From: Panacagrimonas perspica | GTDB lineage: Bacteria > Pseudomonadota > Gammaproteobacteria > Nevskiales > Nevskiaceae | DNA: 64,000 nucleotides | Direction: 5' to 3' | Assembly (NCBI RefSeq): GCF_004364935.1 | Contig: NZ_SOBT01000013.1 | Coordinates: 1-64,000 of the forward strand | In this document: positions 35,762-44,323 of the stretch, one piece after another | Numbering within the stretch: position 1 is the first letter of the stretch | How the letters are laid out: every line of letters starts with the position of its first letter | The notes under the pieces: generated by a model | Seen by the model: only the letters and a program-made list of their open reading frames with translations | Database searches by the model: none | Told to the model about the DNA's origin: nothing | Made by a program: the position numbers and the translations under genes

Positions 35762-36241
35762 ATGACGGACCCGCTGTCGCCCGAATCCGTTGTTCCTGTC
35801 CGCATGCTGGACGCGCAAGCCCTGCCCGGGTTGTTCGCTGCGCGGGGCCTTGAGATCGTGCGCGTGGCCGACGATGCCGACATCCCCGGTTCCTACTGGG
35901 GCGCGCCGGAAGCGGGCCTGATCGAAAACCGGTTGTACCTGCGCGCCGACACGCCGGTGCACTCGGCGCTGCACGAAGGCTCGCACTTCCTGTGCATGGA
36001 CGCCGACCGTCGCGCGCGGCTGCACACCGACGCCGGCGGCACCGACGTCGAGGAGCACGCGGTCTGCTACCTGCAGTGCTGCCTTGCCGATCAGCTCGCT
36101 GGTTATTCGCGCGCGCGGTGCTTCGCCGACATGGACGCCTGGGGCTACACGTTCATCCTGGGCTCTGCGCACGCGTGGTTCGAGCGTGACAGCGAGGATG
36201 CGCAAGCCTGGCTGCGCGAGCGGGGAATGCGCCTGGCTTGA
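35762..36241 (+). CDS. Small HEXXH-motif (putative zinc peptidase-like) protein
   Basis: This 159-residue cytoplasmic protein has His71-Glu-Gly-Ser-His75 in HSALHEGSHFLC, the HEXXH signature of zinc metallopeptidases. It is followed by a candidate third ligand in GGTDVEEHAVCYLQCC. The predicted fold is mostly helical, with a conserved-looking YTFILGSAHAWFERD segment. No signal peptide is present. I cannot place it in a named family. Small ImmA/IrrE-like or SprT-like proteins share this layout but not the flanking sequence. It stands alone between the SDR gene and the zinc receptor locus. Confidence 0.7.
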   Translation: MTDPLSPESVVPVRMLDAQALPGLFAARGLEIVRVADDADIPGSYWGAPEAGLIENRLYLRADTPVHSALHEGSHFLCMDADRRARLHTDAGGTDVEEHAVCYLQCCLADQLAGYSRARCFADMDAWGYTFILGSAHAWFERDSEDAQAWLRERGMRLA

Positions 36242-36316
36242 AGCGGCGAAGCTGGGGGTGAGAGGCATGCCGCCAGCAGGACAGCGTCGAGCCCGACCCG
36301 TGCGGCCCTCAGCCCG

Positions 36317-36348
36317 GCCCTCTCCGTGAACGGCACACGGGGAGAGGC
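36317..36348. other. Hairpin without T-tract
   Basis: GCCTCTCC-type arms around CCGTGAACGGCACACGG form an imperfect stem (CTCTCC/GGAGAG with inner GTG/CAC). It lies downstream of the HEXXH gene. No T-run follows, so it may be a dispersed hairpin or a processing/attenuation site. Confidence 0.35.
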
Positions 36349-36444
36349 AGACCCGACAGCGCGTGCCTCCGTTCGGGAAGAGAGAGGTCATTCAGAAGGT
36401 GTCGCCGACTCGGCGATCGGGAGATCCATCGTGGCGTCATGTTC

Positions 36445-36462
36445 CCTTTGCGCCTTTGCGTT
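36445..36462. repeat. CGCAAAGG-family repeat, single arm
   Basis: CCTTTGCGCCTTTGCGTT is the same 16-18-bp core found as paired arms at 52031-52123 and 63803-63912. Here only one arm is seen. Confidence 0.65.
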
Positions 36463-36507
36463 GAAGGGATTTTCCAAAGACGGGACGCTCGCCGCTACAC
36501 TTCCGTG

Positions 36508-36792
36508 ATGTCGCGCCGCGTCCTGACTCCGTGGGTTCTGATCGCCAGCCTGTTGTTCGGGCTGTGGATGGCCGCGTCGCACGATCCGAACCACGCCGGC
36601 ACGGTCAAGCATCCCGATGCCTGCGCGATCTGCGCCTTCGCCGGCAGCGCTGGCGGTGGCCTGGTCAGCGTCGTCGCTGCGCTGGTGCTGGCGGCGATCG
36701 TCTGCTTCTTCGCACCGCTCGCGGTGCCGCCTGCGCGCGTCGCGCGCCGCTCCCCGATCCGCGTTCGCGGACCTCCCGCCGTCCTCGCCTGA
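36508..36792 (+). CDS. Small membrane protein upstream of znuD
   Basis: This is a 94-residue protein starting at ATG 36508. Two hydrophobic helices (about 8-20 and 38-62) flank a short segment with histidines and cysteines (ASHDPNHAG, KHPDACAICAF). A basic C-terminus follows. The His/Cys segment between helices resembles DUF2946-type small proteins often found next to TonB-dependent metal receptors. It lies 108 nt before the ZnuD-like gene. The metal-related role is inference from that layout. Confidence 0.6.
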   Translation: MSRRVLTPWVLIASLLFGLWMAASHDPNHAGTVKHPDACAICAFAGSAGGGLVSVVAALVLAAIVCFFAPLAVPPARVARRSPIRVRGPPAVLA

Positions 36793-36900
36793 GCGCGCTG
36801 TCCCGGCTTCGTTCCGGGACGCCGAGCGCTCGTAGCTGCTGTGAACCCGTTGCGTGCCTGTCGAAAGGCACGCCGTTCCTGCTTGCGAGGATTCTCGAAA

Positions 36901-38991
36901 ATGCCTGCTTTCCATCGGCGCACCGCCTTCGCGGTCGCGCTCCTGTCGCCGTTGTTTCTTGCGTTCCCCTTTCCCGTCGAGGCCGCCGACGCGGCCTCCG
37001 TTCCCGTTGCACCGCCGCCGGTCGATCCGGCCGAAGTCGAGACGATCGTCATCACCGCGGATCCGTTCGCGCGCACGGTCGATCAGCTCGTCCAGCCCAC
37101 CGAGATCCTGTCTGGAGAGGAACTCGACCGGCGCCGCGGCGCCACGCTGGGCGAGACGCTGGAGCATGAACTGGGTGTGTCCACGACCGACTTCGGGCGC
37201 GGTGCCGGGCGTCCGGTGATCCGCGGCCAAGCCGGGCCGCGCGTGCTGATGCTGGAGAACGGCATCTCGTCGATGGATGCCTCGGACGTCAGCGCCGATC
37301 ACGACGTGAGCATCGATCCCGCGCATGCCGAGCAGATCGAGATCCTCAAGGGACCGGCGACCTTGCTGTACGGCAGCAGCGCGTCGGCCGGCGTGGTCAA
37401 CGTCGTCGACGGGCGACTGCCGTCGGAAGTGGACGACGGATTCCATTCGAGCCTGCGCGGAAGCTTGGGCAGCAACGGCGACGAGCGCGCCGTCGCCGGG
37501 CGCGCGGCCTATGGCTTCGACGGCATCCAGCTCGGCGTCGACGGATCCTGGCTCGACGCCGACGACTACGACATCCACGGCAACAGCGCGACTGACGGCA
37601 GCGGTCATCGCAACACCTTGCTCAACAGCGCCGTCGAGAAGAAGTCCGGCTCGCTGTCGGCGGCCAAGGTCTGGGACCGTGGATCGCTGGCGGCGAACGT
37701 GTCGCGCTTCGAGACGCAGTACGGCCTGCCGGTGGAGGAGACCGCGTTCATCGACATGGAGCAGGACCGCATCGACATCGAGGGCCGCTGGCTCAAGCCG
37801 TTCCCGGGCCTGGATTCGATTCGCGTGCGCGCCGCGCGCGGCGATTACGAGCACACCGAGTTCGAAGCGCCGGGCGAACCGGGCACGGTCTTCCACAACG
37901 ACCAGACCGAGGGCCGAATCGAGGCCGTGCATGCGCCGTTCGCGGGCCTGAGCGGCGTGCTCGGCGTGCAGCGGCGCGATCGCGAATTCGAAGCCATCGG
38001 CGAGGAGGCCTTCGTGCCGTCCACCGAGACGCGCTCGCTCGGCATCTTCCTGATCGAGCGCGCGAAGACGCCGTTCGGCAGCGTGGAATTCGGCGCGCGC
38101 ACGGATCACGACACCAATCGGCCTGACGATTCGGCGATCGGCGGACGCGAGTTCAATCCGTTCTCGTTCTCCGGCGGCGCCTTGTTCGATATGAACGCGC
38201 ACTACCACCTGAAGTTCTACGCGACGCGTTCGGAACGCTCGCCGGTGACCGAGGAGCTGTACTCGTTCGGCCCGCACCTGGCGACGGGCAGCTTCGAGCG
38301 CGGCAACGACCGCTTCGATCTCGAGCGCGCGCACAACTACGAGGTGAGCCTGGACCGGCATGGCGACGCGCTGAGCTGGCGGATCAACGTCTACCTGCAG
38401 CGCATCGGACGCTACAAGTACCAGCAGGAAGTCGATGCCGGATTGAACGCTGACGGCAGCGGCACCGCAGACTCCGACGGGCAGGCCGATCGCGTCGATG
38501 AAGAGGGCAATTTCGATCCCGATGGTGATCTGCTGCTGCTCGACTACGTGGGGGCCGACGCGCGTTTCTGGGGAACCGAGGGCGAGATCGGCTACGCGTG
38601 GAAAGCCGTCGGCACCGAATGGCGCGCACGCGTATTCGGGGATCTGGCGCGCGGCCGGGTCGATGGCGGCGGCGATCTGCCGCGCATGACGCCGGCGCGC
38701 TTCGGCGCGGGCCTGCACGGACATCGCGGACCGTGGAGCGCGAGCGTCGACTTCACCCGCGTGCAGAAGCAGGATCGCATCGCGTCGCTGGAGACCGAGA
38801 CCGACGGCTACTCGCTGCTGGCCATGGACGCGGACTACACGATCCCGACGCCGGGCGGCGCGCTGATGCTGTTCCTGCGCGGGCGCAACCTGCTGGACGA
38901 GGAAGCGCGCCGGCACACGTCGTTCATCAAGGATTTCGCCCCGCTGCCGGGTGCGAGCGTCGTCGCCGGCATCGAGTGGAGGATCGAGTAG
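36901..38991 (+). CDS. znuD: TonB-dependent zinc receptor (ZnuD-like)
   Basis: This 696-residue outer-membrane receptor has a signal peptide, a TonB box-like segment (VETIVITADPF), a plug domain (TLGETLEHELGVSTTDFGRG, PVIRGQAGPRVLMLENGISS, EILKGPATLLYGSSASAGVV) and a barrel. The plug text and the end HTSFIKDFAPLPGASVVAGI match the ZnuD family of zinc importers. The Asp/Gly-rich loop near 515-545 (NADGSGTADSDGQAD, NFDPDGDLL) could bind cations. ATG at 36901 gives the normal signal peptide. No zinc-regulator operator was recognised. Heme or other metal receptors are less likely. Confidence 0.85.
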   Translation: MPAFHRRTAFAVALLSPLFLAFPFPVEAADAASVPVAPPPVDPAEVETIVITADPFARTVDQLVQPTEILSGEELDRRRGATLGETLEHELGVSTTDFGRGAGRPVIRGQAGPRVLMLENGISSMDASDVSADHDVSIDPAHAEQIEILKGPATLLYGSSASAGVVNVVDGRLPSEVDDGFHSSLRGSLGSNGDERAVAGRAAYGFDGIQLGVDGSWLDADDYDIHGNSATDGSGHRNTLLNSAVEKKSGSLSAAKVWDRGSLAANVSRFETQYGLPVEETAFIDMEQDRIDIEGRWLKPFPGLDSIRVRAARGDYEHTEFEAPGEPGTVFHNDQTEGRIEAVHAPFAGLSGVLGVQRRDREFEAIGEEAFVPSTETRSLGIFLIERAKTPFGSVEFGARTDHDTNRPDDSAIGGREFNPFSFSGGALFDMNAHYHLKFYATRSERSPVTEELYSFGPHLATGSFERGNDRFDLERAHNYEVSLDRHGDALSWRINVYLQRIGRYKYQQEVDAGLNADGSGTADSDGQADRVDEEGNFDPDGDLLLLDYVGADARFWGTEGEIGYAWKAVGTEWRARVFGDLARGRVDGGGDLPRMTPARFGAGLHGHRGPWSASVDFTRVQKQDRIASLETETDGYSLLAMDADYTIPTPGGALMLFLRGRNLLDEEARRHTSFIKDFAPLPGASVVAGIEWRIE

Positions 38992-38994
38992 ACC

Positions 38995-39080
38995 GTAGCC
39001 CGGACGGAGTCCGGGGTCTTGCTTCGTTCACGCAACTGCAATGCGGAAGCGGAACAGGACCCTGGATTCCGTCCGGGCGG
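38995..39080. repeat. REP-type hairpin (GTAGCCCGG family)
   Basis: GTAGCCCGGACGGAGTCCGGGG 3 bp after the znuD stop is followed, at 39058-39080, by a diverged opposite arm (CCTGGATTCCGTCCGGGCGG). It is the most degraded of four copies in the window. Confidence 0.65.
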
Positions 39081-39185
39081 TGGCGATTCAGCCGGTCTTC
39101 ATTCGCGCCACGTGTGATGCTCGGGCGGGGAGGTTTGTTCGCGCCCCACCACGCTTGATCACGAAAGAACGAAAGGAGACACGAC

Positions 39186-39443
39186 ATGACGATCACCGGA
39201 ATCATCGGCACGCTGATCATTGGATTCTTCGCGGGCCTGATCGCCCGGTTCCTGAAGCCGGGCGACGACGGCATGGGAATCATCATGACGTCGATCCTGG
39301 GCATCGCTGGCGCCTTCGCGGCGACCTTCATCGGGCAGGCGCTGGGTTTGTACGACAAGGGCCAGGCAGCGGGCTTCATCGGCGCGGTCATCGGCGCGAT
39401 CCTGGTGCTGGTCGTCGTCGGCCTGGTCACGAAGAAGAAATAA
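39186..39443 (+). CDS. GlsB/YeaQ/YmgE family membrane protein
   Basis: This 85-residue protein has three TM helices and the family's glycine-rich pattern (GFFAGLIARFLKPGDDGMGI, ILGIAGAFAATFIGQ, GFIGAVIGAILVL), ending in a Lys tail. The family, also called transglycosylase-associated, is linked to general stress response; biochemical function is unknown. AAAGGAG 7 nt before the ATG is a strong ribosome site. A bidirectional terminator follows directly. Confidence 0.9.
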   Translation: MTITGIIGTLIIGFFAGLIARFLKPGDDGMGIIMTSILGIAGAFAATFIGQALGLYDKGQAAGFIGAVIGAILVLVVVGLVTKKK

Positions 39444-39460
39444 CGCGGCTGCCAGAAACG

Positions 39461-39491
39461 AAAAAAGCGGGCCGATCGGCCCGCTTTTTTT
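39461..39491. terminator. Bidirectional intrinsic terminator
   Basis: AGCGGGCC GATC GGCCCGCT forms a perfect GC-rich stem preceded by an A-run and followed by seven T. It separates the convergent glsB-like and gpmA genes and can end transcripts from both strands. Confidence 0.9.
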
Positions 39492-39513
39492 GTGCGACGA
39501 GGTCTCGCGGACC

Positions 39514-40266
39514 TCAGTGCTTTCCGGCCTTGGCCTGGTTGGCCACGGCTTCGGCAGCGCGCTTGGCGGCGTCCGGATCCCCGAGGTAGCGGAAGCTCTT
39601 CACCTTCAGCGCGTCGTCGAGATCGAACAGCAGCGGGATGCCGGTCGGGATGTTGATCTCCAGGATCTGGGCTTCCGTGACGTCGGTGAGGTACTTGTAC
39701 AGCGCGCGCAGCGAGTTGCCGTGCGCCGTGACGAGCACCGTCTGCTGCGCCTTGAGCTGCGGCGCGATGGCGTCGTGCCAGTAGGGCAGCACGCGATCGA
39801 GCGTCGTGGCCAGCGACTCGGTGCCGGGCAGCGCCTTCACGTCGAGCTTGGCGTAGCGCAGGTCGTTTGCCGGATGGCCCGGATCCTTCAGATCCATCGC
39901 CGGAGGCGGGACGTCGTAGCTGCGGCGCCAGATCTTCACCTGCGCCTCGCCGTGCTTGGCCGTGGTCTCCGCCTTGTCCAGGCCCTGCAGCGCACCGTAG
40001 TGACGCTCGTTGAGCCGCCAGGTCTTCTCGACCGGTACCCACAGCTGGTCCATCACTTCGAGCGCGGTGTTGAGCGTGCGGATGGCGCGCTTCAGCACCG
40101 AGGTGTGCGCGAAGTCGAAGCGCAGACCTTCGGCCTTCATCAGCTCACCGGCCTTCAGCGCTTCCTGGCGACCGGCCTCGGTGATGTCCACGTCCACCCA
40201 GCCGGTGAAACGGTTGTCGAGATTCCACTGGCTCTGGCCGTGGCGCAGCAGGACGAGGGTCGGCAT
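39514..40266 (-). CDS. gpmA: 2,3-bisphosphoglycerate-dependent phosphoglycerate mutase
   Basis: This 250-residue glycolytic enzyme interconverts 3- and 2-phosphoglycerate. It starts [20 protein letters not shown] with phospho-histidine His9. It also has [17 protein letters not shown] with the catalytic Glu, and TAHGNSLR with the second His. The length fits the family (about 248). The gene is downstream of a gamma-carbonic anhydrase gene on the same strand (37-nt gap). Confidence 0.95.
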   Translation of the reverse strand: MPTLVLLRHGQSQWNLDNRFTGWVDVDITEAGRQEALKAGELMKAEGLRFDFAHTSVLKRAIRTLNTALEVMDQLWVPVEKTWRLNERHYGALQGLDKAETTAKHGEAQVKIWRRSYDVPPPAMDLKDPGHPANDLRYAKLDVKALPGTESLATTLDRVLPYWHDAIAPQLKAQQTVLVTAHGNSLRALYKYLTDVTEAQILEINIPTGIPLLFDLDDALKVKSFRYLGDPDAAKRAAEAVANQAKAGKH

Positions 40267-40303
40267 CGGGATTCCGGAAAAGAAGAGGGAGGAAGCCGCC
40301 GCC

Positions 40304-40834
40304 TCAGGCGCCGGCGAGATAGCGGTTCTTGATCCGCACGTAATGCTCGGCGGAGTACTTCAGGTTCTCGATTTCGCGGGGCCGCAGTTCGCGCATCGGC
40401 CGCGCGGGCTGGCCGCCGTACAGCCAGCCGCTCTTGAACAGCTTGCCCGGCGTGACCAGGCTGCCGGCGGCGATGAAGACATCGTCCTCGATCACCGCCT
40501 GATCCAGCACCTTGGTGCCCATGCCGACCAGCACGCGGTTGCCGATCGTGCAGGCATGCAGGATCACGCCATGCCCGACGGTCACGTCGTCGCCGATGAT
40601 CAGCGGCACGCCGCCCGGCGAGTACGGACCGTCGTGCGTCACGTGCAGCACCGAGTTGTCCTGCACGTTGGTGCGCGCGCCGATGTGGATGTGGTTAACG
40701 TCGCCGCGCACGACGGCGAACGGCCACACCGAGGCATCCTCGCCCAGCACGACGTCGCCGATGACGCAGGCCTGCTCGTCGACGTAGGCGCCGCGGCCCA
40801 GCGTCGGCAGGATCTTTTCGAACGGACGGATCAC
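40304..40834 (-). CDS. Gamma-class carbonic anhydrase-like protein
   Basis: This 176-residue left-handed beta-helix of hexapeptide repeats belongs to the YrdA/PaaY type ([61 protein letters not shown]). The zinc ligands of the family are the histidines in LHVTH and VGHGVILH. Members hydrate CO2 or are structural relatives. GTG at 40834 gives the usual start ([16 protein letters not shown]). It follows the esterase gene by 20 nt and precedes gpmA. Confidence 0.88.
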   Translation of the reverse strand: MIRPFEKILPTLGRGAYVDEQACVIGDVVLGEDASVWPFAVVRGDVNHIHIGARTNVQDNSVLHVTHDGPYSPGGVPLIIGDDVTVGHGVILHACTIGNRVLVGMGTKVLDQAVIEDDVFIAAGSLVTPGKLFKSGWLYGGQPARPMRELRPREIENLKYSAEHYVRIKNRYLAGA

Positions 40835-40854
40835 GTCGGGTCGATCGCGGTTGG

Positions 40855-41766
40855 CTACTCGAGCGGCATCGGGATGCCCTGCACCCCGTCCTGCGATGGC
40901 GGGCGGTCGGCGGTGCGCGGCGCGGCGGCCCAGCGATTCACGAACTCCGACACATGGTTGAGCACGTCGGTCTGTCCGCGCAGCGGCTTGGACAGCGAGG
41001 CGATGATCAGGCGGTGGCTCATCTTGGGGTAGATCACCGTCTCGATCGCGCCACCGGCCTTCTTGATCGCGGCGGCGAAGTTGCGCGTGTTCTTCACCCA
41101 GACGATCTCGTCGTCCTCGCCGTGCATCAGCAGGATCGGCGGGTTGTCGCCCTCGGCGTACAGGATCGGCTGCGACTGCTCGAACTTCTCCGGCGGCGCG
41201 AAGACGTCGCGCAGCGTCGGATCGGTGATGGGCATGAAGTCGTACGGACCGGCCAGGCCGATCATGCCGCGCAGCCAGGCGCGCGAGCCACCGGCGCGAA
41301 CCATGAATTCGTCCTTGATCGCCAGCATCGCGGCGATGTGGGCGCCCGACGAGTGACCCATGACGAAGACCTTGTCCGGGCTGCCGCCGTAGGTCGAGAT
41401 GTTGTTGTGCGTCCAGGCCACGGCGCGGGCGCCGTCGTCGACGAATTCGGGGAAGCGGACCTGGGGATAAAGGCGGTAATCCGCCACCACACCGATGAAT
41501 CCGCGCGAGGCCAGCGCCTCGCCGACGAACTTGTAGTCTTCCTTGCGCCCTTCGCTCCAGCGACCGCCGAAGAAGAACACGACGACCGGGGCGTTCTGGA
41601 CCTGCCGGGGGGAATAGATGTCCAGACGCAGGTTCTTGCCCTGGTCGTAGAGCACGTTGGCGGCAACGTCGTAGCCGCTGGTCGGGGTCAGGGCATTGAG
41701 CGTTCCCGAGCCGGTACAACCGGCAAGAAGCATCAGGGCCGTCAGGCCGGTGAGAAGAAGCCGCAC
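40855..41766 (-). CDS. Lipoprotein alpha/beta hydrolase (esterase)
   Basis: This 303-residue protein has an N-terminal lipobox (LTALMLLAGC) and an alpha/beta-hydrolase fold of the BD-FAE/carboxylesterase type. The oxyanion region is VVFFFGGRWSEG, the nucleophile elbow GHSSGAHIAA, the acid GEDDEIV, and the histidine KMSHRLI. It would act on small esters or carbohydrate esters at the envelope. GTG at 41766 was chosen because AGAGGA lies 9 nt upstream; a GTG 24 nt earlier lacks a ribosome site. It is divergent from lemA. Confidence 0.85.
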   Translation of the reverse strand: MRLLLTGLTALMLLAGCTGSGTLNALTPTSGYDVAANVLYDQGKNLRLDIYSPRQVQNAPVVVFFFGGRWSEGRKEDYKFVGEALASRGFIGVVADYRLYPQVRFPEFVDDGARAVAWTHNNISTYGGSPDKVFVMGHSSGAHIAAMLAIKDEFMVRAGGSRAWLRGMIGLAGPYDFMPITDPTLRDVFAPPEKFEQSQPILYAEGDNPPILLMHGEDDEIVWVKNTRNFAAAIKKAGGAIETVIYPKMSHRLIIASLSKPLRGQTDVLNHVSEFVNRWAAAPRTADRPPSQDGVQGIPMPLE

Positions 41767-41988
41767 GGGTGGAAATCCTCTGGTGGACACGGGGCAGCGC
41801 TTGGACCGCACTGCAACACGAATGTTACCGCAGGGTGGGGGCGTTCCCGCAGCCGGCTGGCCCGGCCCCAGGCGAAGTCCGGCCGCGCGGTCCGCGCCTT
41901 CTGCGGCCGTACGGTGACGCAGCCGGGACAACGGCAGCTGAACCGCCTGCGGGAGGCGGGCTAGACTCGCGGCGCCACCGGAGCCCGC

Positions 41989-42588
41989 ATGACTTCCTAC
42001 GTTTTCCTCGCCCTCGCCACCGTGCTGCTGACCTACGCGGTCATCATCTACAACGGCCTGGTCGTCCTGAAGCACGGCGTCTCGAAGGCCTGGAGCAACA
42101 TCGACGTGCTGCTCAAGCAGCGCCACGACGAGCTGCCCAAGCTGGTGGAGGTCTGCAAGCAGCACATGCAGTTCGAGTCCGGAACGCTGGAGCGCGTCAT
42201 CGCCGCCCGTGCCGGCGCCAAGGCTGCGCTGGACAAGGGCGACGTCAAGGGCGTGGGCGCGGCCGAAGGCATGCTGCGCGCCGGCCTGGGCGGGATCATG
42301 GCGACCGTGGAGGCCTATCCCGAGCTGCGCGCCAACCAGTCGCTGCAGGGGCTGCTGGGCCGTATCACCGCCCTCGAGAACGCCATTGCCGACCGGCGCG
42401 AGTTCTACAACGAGTGCGTGAACGTCAACAACGTGCGCATCGAACAGCTGCCGGACGTCATCGTCGCGCGCATGGCCGGGTTCAAGGCGGCGGAGCTGCT
42501 GGAATTCGACGAGGGCGAGATCCGCGATGTCGACGTGCGCAGCCTGTTCAACGACTTTTCGGCACAACGACTGGAGCGGCTCCCATGA
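41989..42588 (+). CDS. lemA: LemA family protein
   Basis: This 199-residue protein has one N-terminal TM helix (FLALATVLLTYAVIIYNGLV) and a long helical bundle (SKAWSNIDVLLKQRHDELPK, ITALENAIADRREFYNECV, AAELLEFDE). These are LemA hallmarks. The cellular role is not established; LemA proteins are often encoded with GIDE-domain or TPM-domain membrane proteins, and one of the former follows here. ATGA overlap with the next gene indicates coupled translation. Confidence 0.93.
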   Translation: MTSYVFLALATVLLTYAVIIYNGLVVLKHGVSKAWSNIDVLLKQRHDELPKLVEVCKQHMQFESGTLERVIAARAGAKAALDKGDVKGVGAAEGMLRAGLGGIMATVEAYPELRANQSLQGLLGRITALENAIADRREFYNECVNVNNVRIEQLPDVIVARMAGFKAAELLEFDEGEIRDVDVRSLFNDFSAQRLERLP

Positions 42589-42941
42589 TCACGCGGGAAT
42601 TCGCGGACGACTTCGCAAGGGAATGGATCGCGGCCTGGAACAGCCACGATCTCGACCGGATCCTGTCGCACTACGGCGAGGACTTCGAGATGTCCTCGCC
42701 GTACATCGCGCAGATCGCGGGGGAGCCCAGTGGCACGCTCAAGGGCAAGGCCGCCGTCGGGGCGTACTGGAAGCTGGCGCTCGCGCGCATGCCGGATCTG
42801 CGCTTCCAGCTCGTGTCGACGCTGGTCGGCGCGCAGAGCCTGACGCTGTATTACCGCGGCGCGCGCGGCATGGCCGCCGAGGTGTTCTTCTTCGGGGCCG
42901 ACGGCCACCACGTGGTGAAGGCGGCGGCGCATTACGCCTGA
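42585..42941 (+). CDS. NTF2-like (SnoaL-type) protein
   Basis: This 118-residue protein has the cone-shaped NTF2/SnoaL pattern: FAREWIAAWNSHDLDRILSHYGED at the start, then GKAAVGAYWKLALARMPDLRF and a beta-rich end. The family includes small isomerases, hydrolases and non-catalytic binding proteins, so function is open. It is inserted between lemA (ATGA overlap) and a small membrane protein in the same operon. Confidence 0.85.
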   Translation: MITREFADDFAREWIAAWNSHDLDRILSHYGEDFEMSSPYIAQIAGEPSGTLKGKAAVGAYWKLALARMPDLRFQLVSTLVGAQSLTLYYRGARGMAAEVFFFGADGHHVVKAAAHYA

Positions 42942-42972
42942 GGGGTCGGGCCAGGACACAGGGAGAGCAGGC

Positions 42973-43317
42973 ATGGTCACGATGGGATTGCACGTGGCGC
43001 TCACGGCGCTGCTGTCGGCGCTGCTGACCTGGGGAATCGCCTACGCCTTCTACCGGCGCCGGCTGGGAAGCGAGATGCAGAAGATGCTCGGCGAGATCCA
43101 GGCCGAGTTCGAGGCGCGCGTGAAGTCGGGCGTGCTCGCGGCCGGCACCGAATTGCTGCCGGCGCTGCGCGAGCAGGTGAAGCTCGGCTTCCAGGACGCG
43201 CTGCGCGAGACGCAGACCGGCACGATGGTGGAGCAGTACGCGGGCGCGGTGAACCGCAGCACCGATGCGCTGGCCAACCGCCTGGGCGGCCTGTTCGGCC
43301 TCAAGCCGCGCAAGTAG
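42973..43317 (+). CDS. Small membrane protein in the lemA operon
   Basis: This 114-residue protein has one N-terminal TM helix (LHVALTALLSALLTWGIAYAF) followed by a basic stop-transfer sequence (YRRRLGSEMQ) and an amphipathic helical tail (EIQAEFEARVKSGVLAAG, REQVKLGFQDALRE). I do not recognise a family. A ribosome site (GGGAGAG) precedes the ATG. It ends 10 nt before the GIDE-domain gene. Confidence 0.75.
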   Translation: MVTMGLHVALTALLSALLTWGIAYAFYRRRLGSEMQKMLGEIQAEFEARVKSGVLAAGTELLPALREQVKLGFQDALRETQTGTMVEQYAGAVNRSTDALANRLGGLFGLKPRK

Positions 43318-43327
43318 GGAGGCGCGC

Positions 43328-44266
43328 TTGGGGTTACCGACCGGGTTCCTGACGGCGCTCGCGCAGGCCGAGACCGGCGAATTCTGGACGACGGTCACGT
43401 TGTCGAGCCTGCTGGGCATCGTCGCCCTCGGGTTCGGCTTCGTGCAGTTGCGTCGCGCGCGCCTGCTCGAGGACCTGCCGACCTCGCGCATCCGTTCGGC
43501 GGCGCAGGGCTACGTCGAATTCCACGGACATGCGCGGCTGTTGCCGGGCCCCGAGATCCGCTCCCCGCTGTCCAACGAGCTGTGCTGCTGGTGGGAGTAC
43601 GTCGTCCAGCAGCGTCGGGACGAGCAGCGCGGCGGCCATTCGAGCAAAGAGTGGGTGACGATCGAGCGGGCGACCTCGGACGAGCTGTTCGTCATCGACG
43701 ACGGCACCGGGCAGTGCGTCGTCGATCCGGTCGGGGCCACCGTGATCCCCAGCGTCAAGCGCAGCTGGCGCGGCGTCTCCGCGCGACCGATGGCGTACCG
43801 CAAGGACAGCTCGTGGTTCGGCTTCGGGGATTTCCGCTACACCGAGCGCCTGGTCCGCTTCGGCGACTGGCTGTACACGCTGGGCCTGTTCCAGACCCAG
43901 ACGGCGTCGCGCGACGACGACGAGGTGCGCGATGTCGGTCAGCGCCTGGCCGAATGGAAGCGCGATCCGGTGCGCCTGCTGCATCGATTCGACTCCAATC
44001 GCGACGGCAAGATCGACCTCGCGGAATGGGAGATCGCGCGCCGTGCGGCGATCGACGAGGTCCGCTCCGAACACATCGAGCGCAGCATCCAGCCCGACCT
44101 GCACGTGCTGCGCGAGCCGCGCGACGGCCGCCCCTACATCCTGTCCACCAAGACCGAGCATCAGCTGACGCGGGGCATGCGCTGGAGCGGTACTGCCGGC
44201 GTGGTGGTTGCTACGCTGATCGGCGCCGCGGTGGCGTTCCTGCTGGTGGCGCGCGGTCTTCCTTGA
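43328..44266 (+). CDS. GIDE-domain membrane protein with EF-hand
   Basis: This 312-residue protein starts at TTG with GGGAGG 6 nt upstream. An N-terminal TM helix (about 20-38, LSSLLGIVALGFGFV) precedes a GIDE-type beta domain: AAQGYVEFHGHARLLPG, SPLSNELCCWWEYVVQ, DDGTGQCVVDP. Next comes a canonical calcium-binding EF-hand loop at residues 222-233 (DSNRDGKIDLAE), then a C-terminal TM helix (GTAGVVVATLIGAAVAFLL). Bacterial GIDE proteins lack the RING domain of their eukaryotic relatives and are found with LemA. The EF-hand suggests calcium control, which is inference. It closes the lemA operon. Confidence 0.85.
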   Translation: MGLPTGFLTALAQAETGEFWTTVTLSSLLGIVALGFGFVQLRRARLLEDLPTSRIRSAAQGYVEFHGHARLLPGPEIRSPLSNELCCWWEYVVQQRRDEQRGGHSSKEWVTIERATSDELFVIDDGTGQCVVDPVGATVIPSVKRSWRGVSARPMAYRKDSSWFGFGDFRYTERLVRFGDWLYTLGLFQTQTASRDDDEVRDVGQRLAEWKRDPVRLLHRFDSNRDGKIDLAEWEIARRAAIDEVRSEHIERSIQPDLHVLREPRDGRPYILSTKTEHQLTRGMRWSGTAGVVVATLIGAAVAFLLVARGLP

Positions 44267-44323
44267 ACCGCCGCCGCGACCCACCATATTCAAGCCGTCC
44301 TTTCGAGAATCTGTCCCCTTCCC

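Noticed and set aside
35490-35765. Short frame bridging the SDR gene end and the intergenic stretch
   Set aside because: No ribosome site, no family feature and Arg-rich composition typical of noncoding frames in GC-rich DNA.
36439-36507. Upstream extension of the small membrane protein (starting MFPLRLCVEG)
   Set aside because: The extension is encoded by the CCTTTGCGCCTTTGCG repeat; the ATG at 36508 gives a normal membrane protein start.
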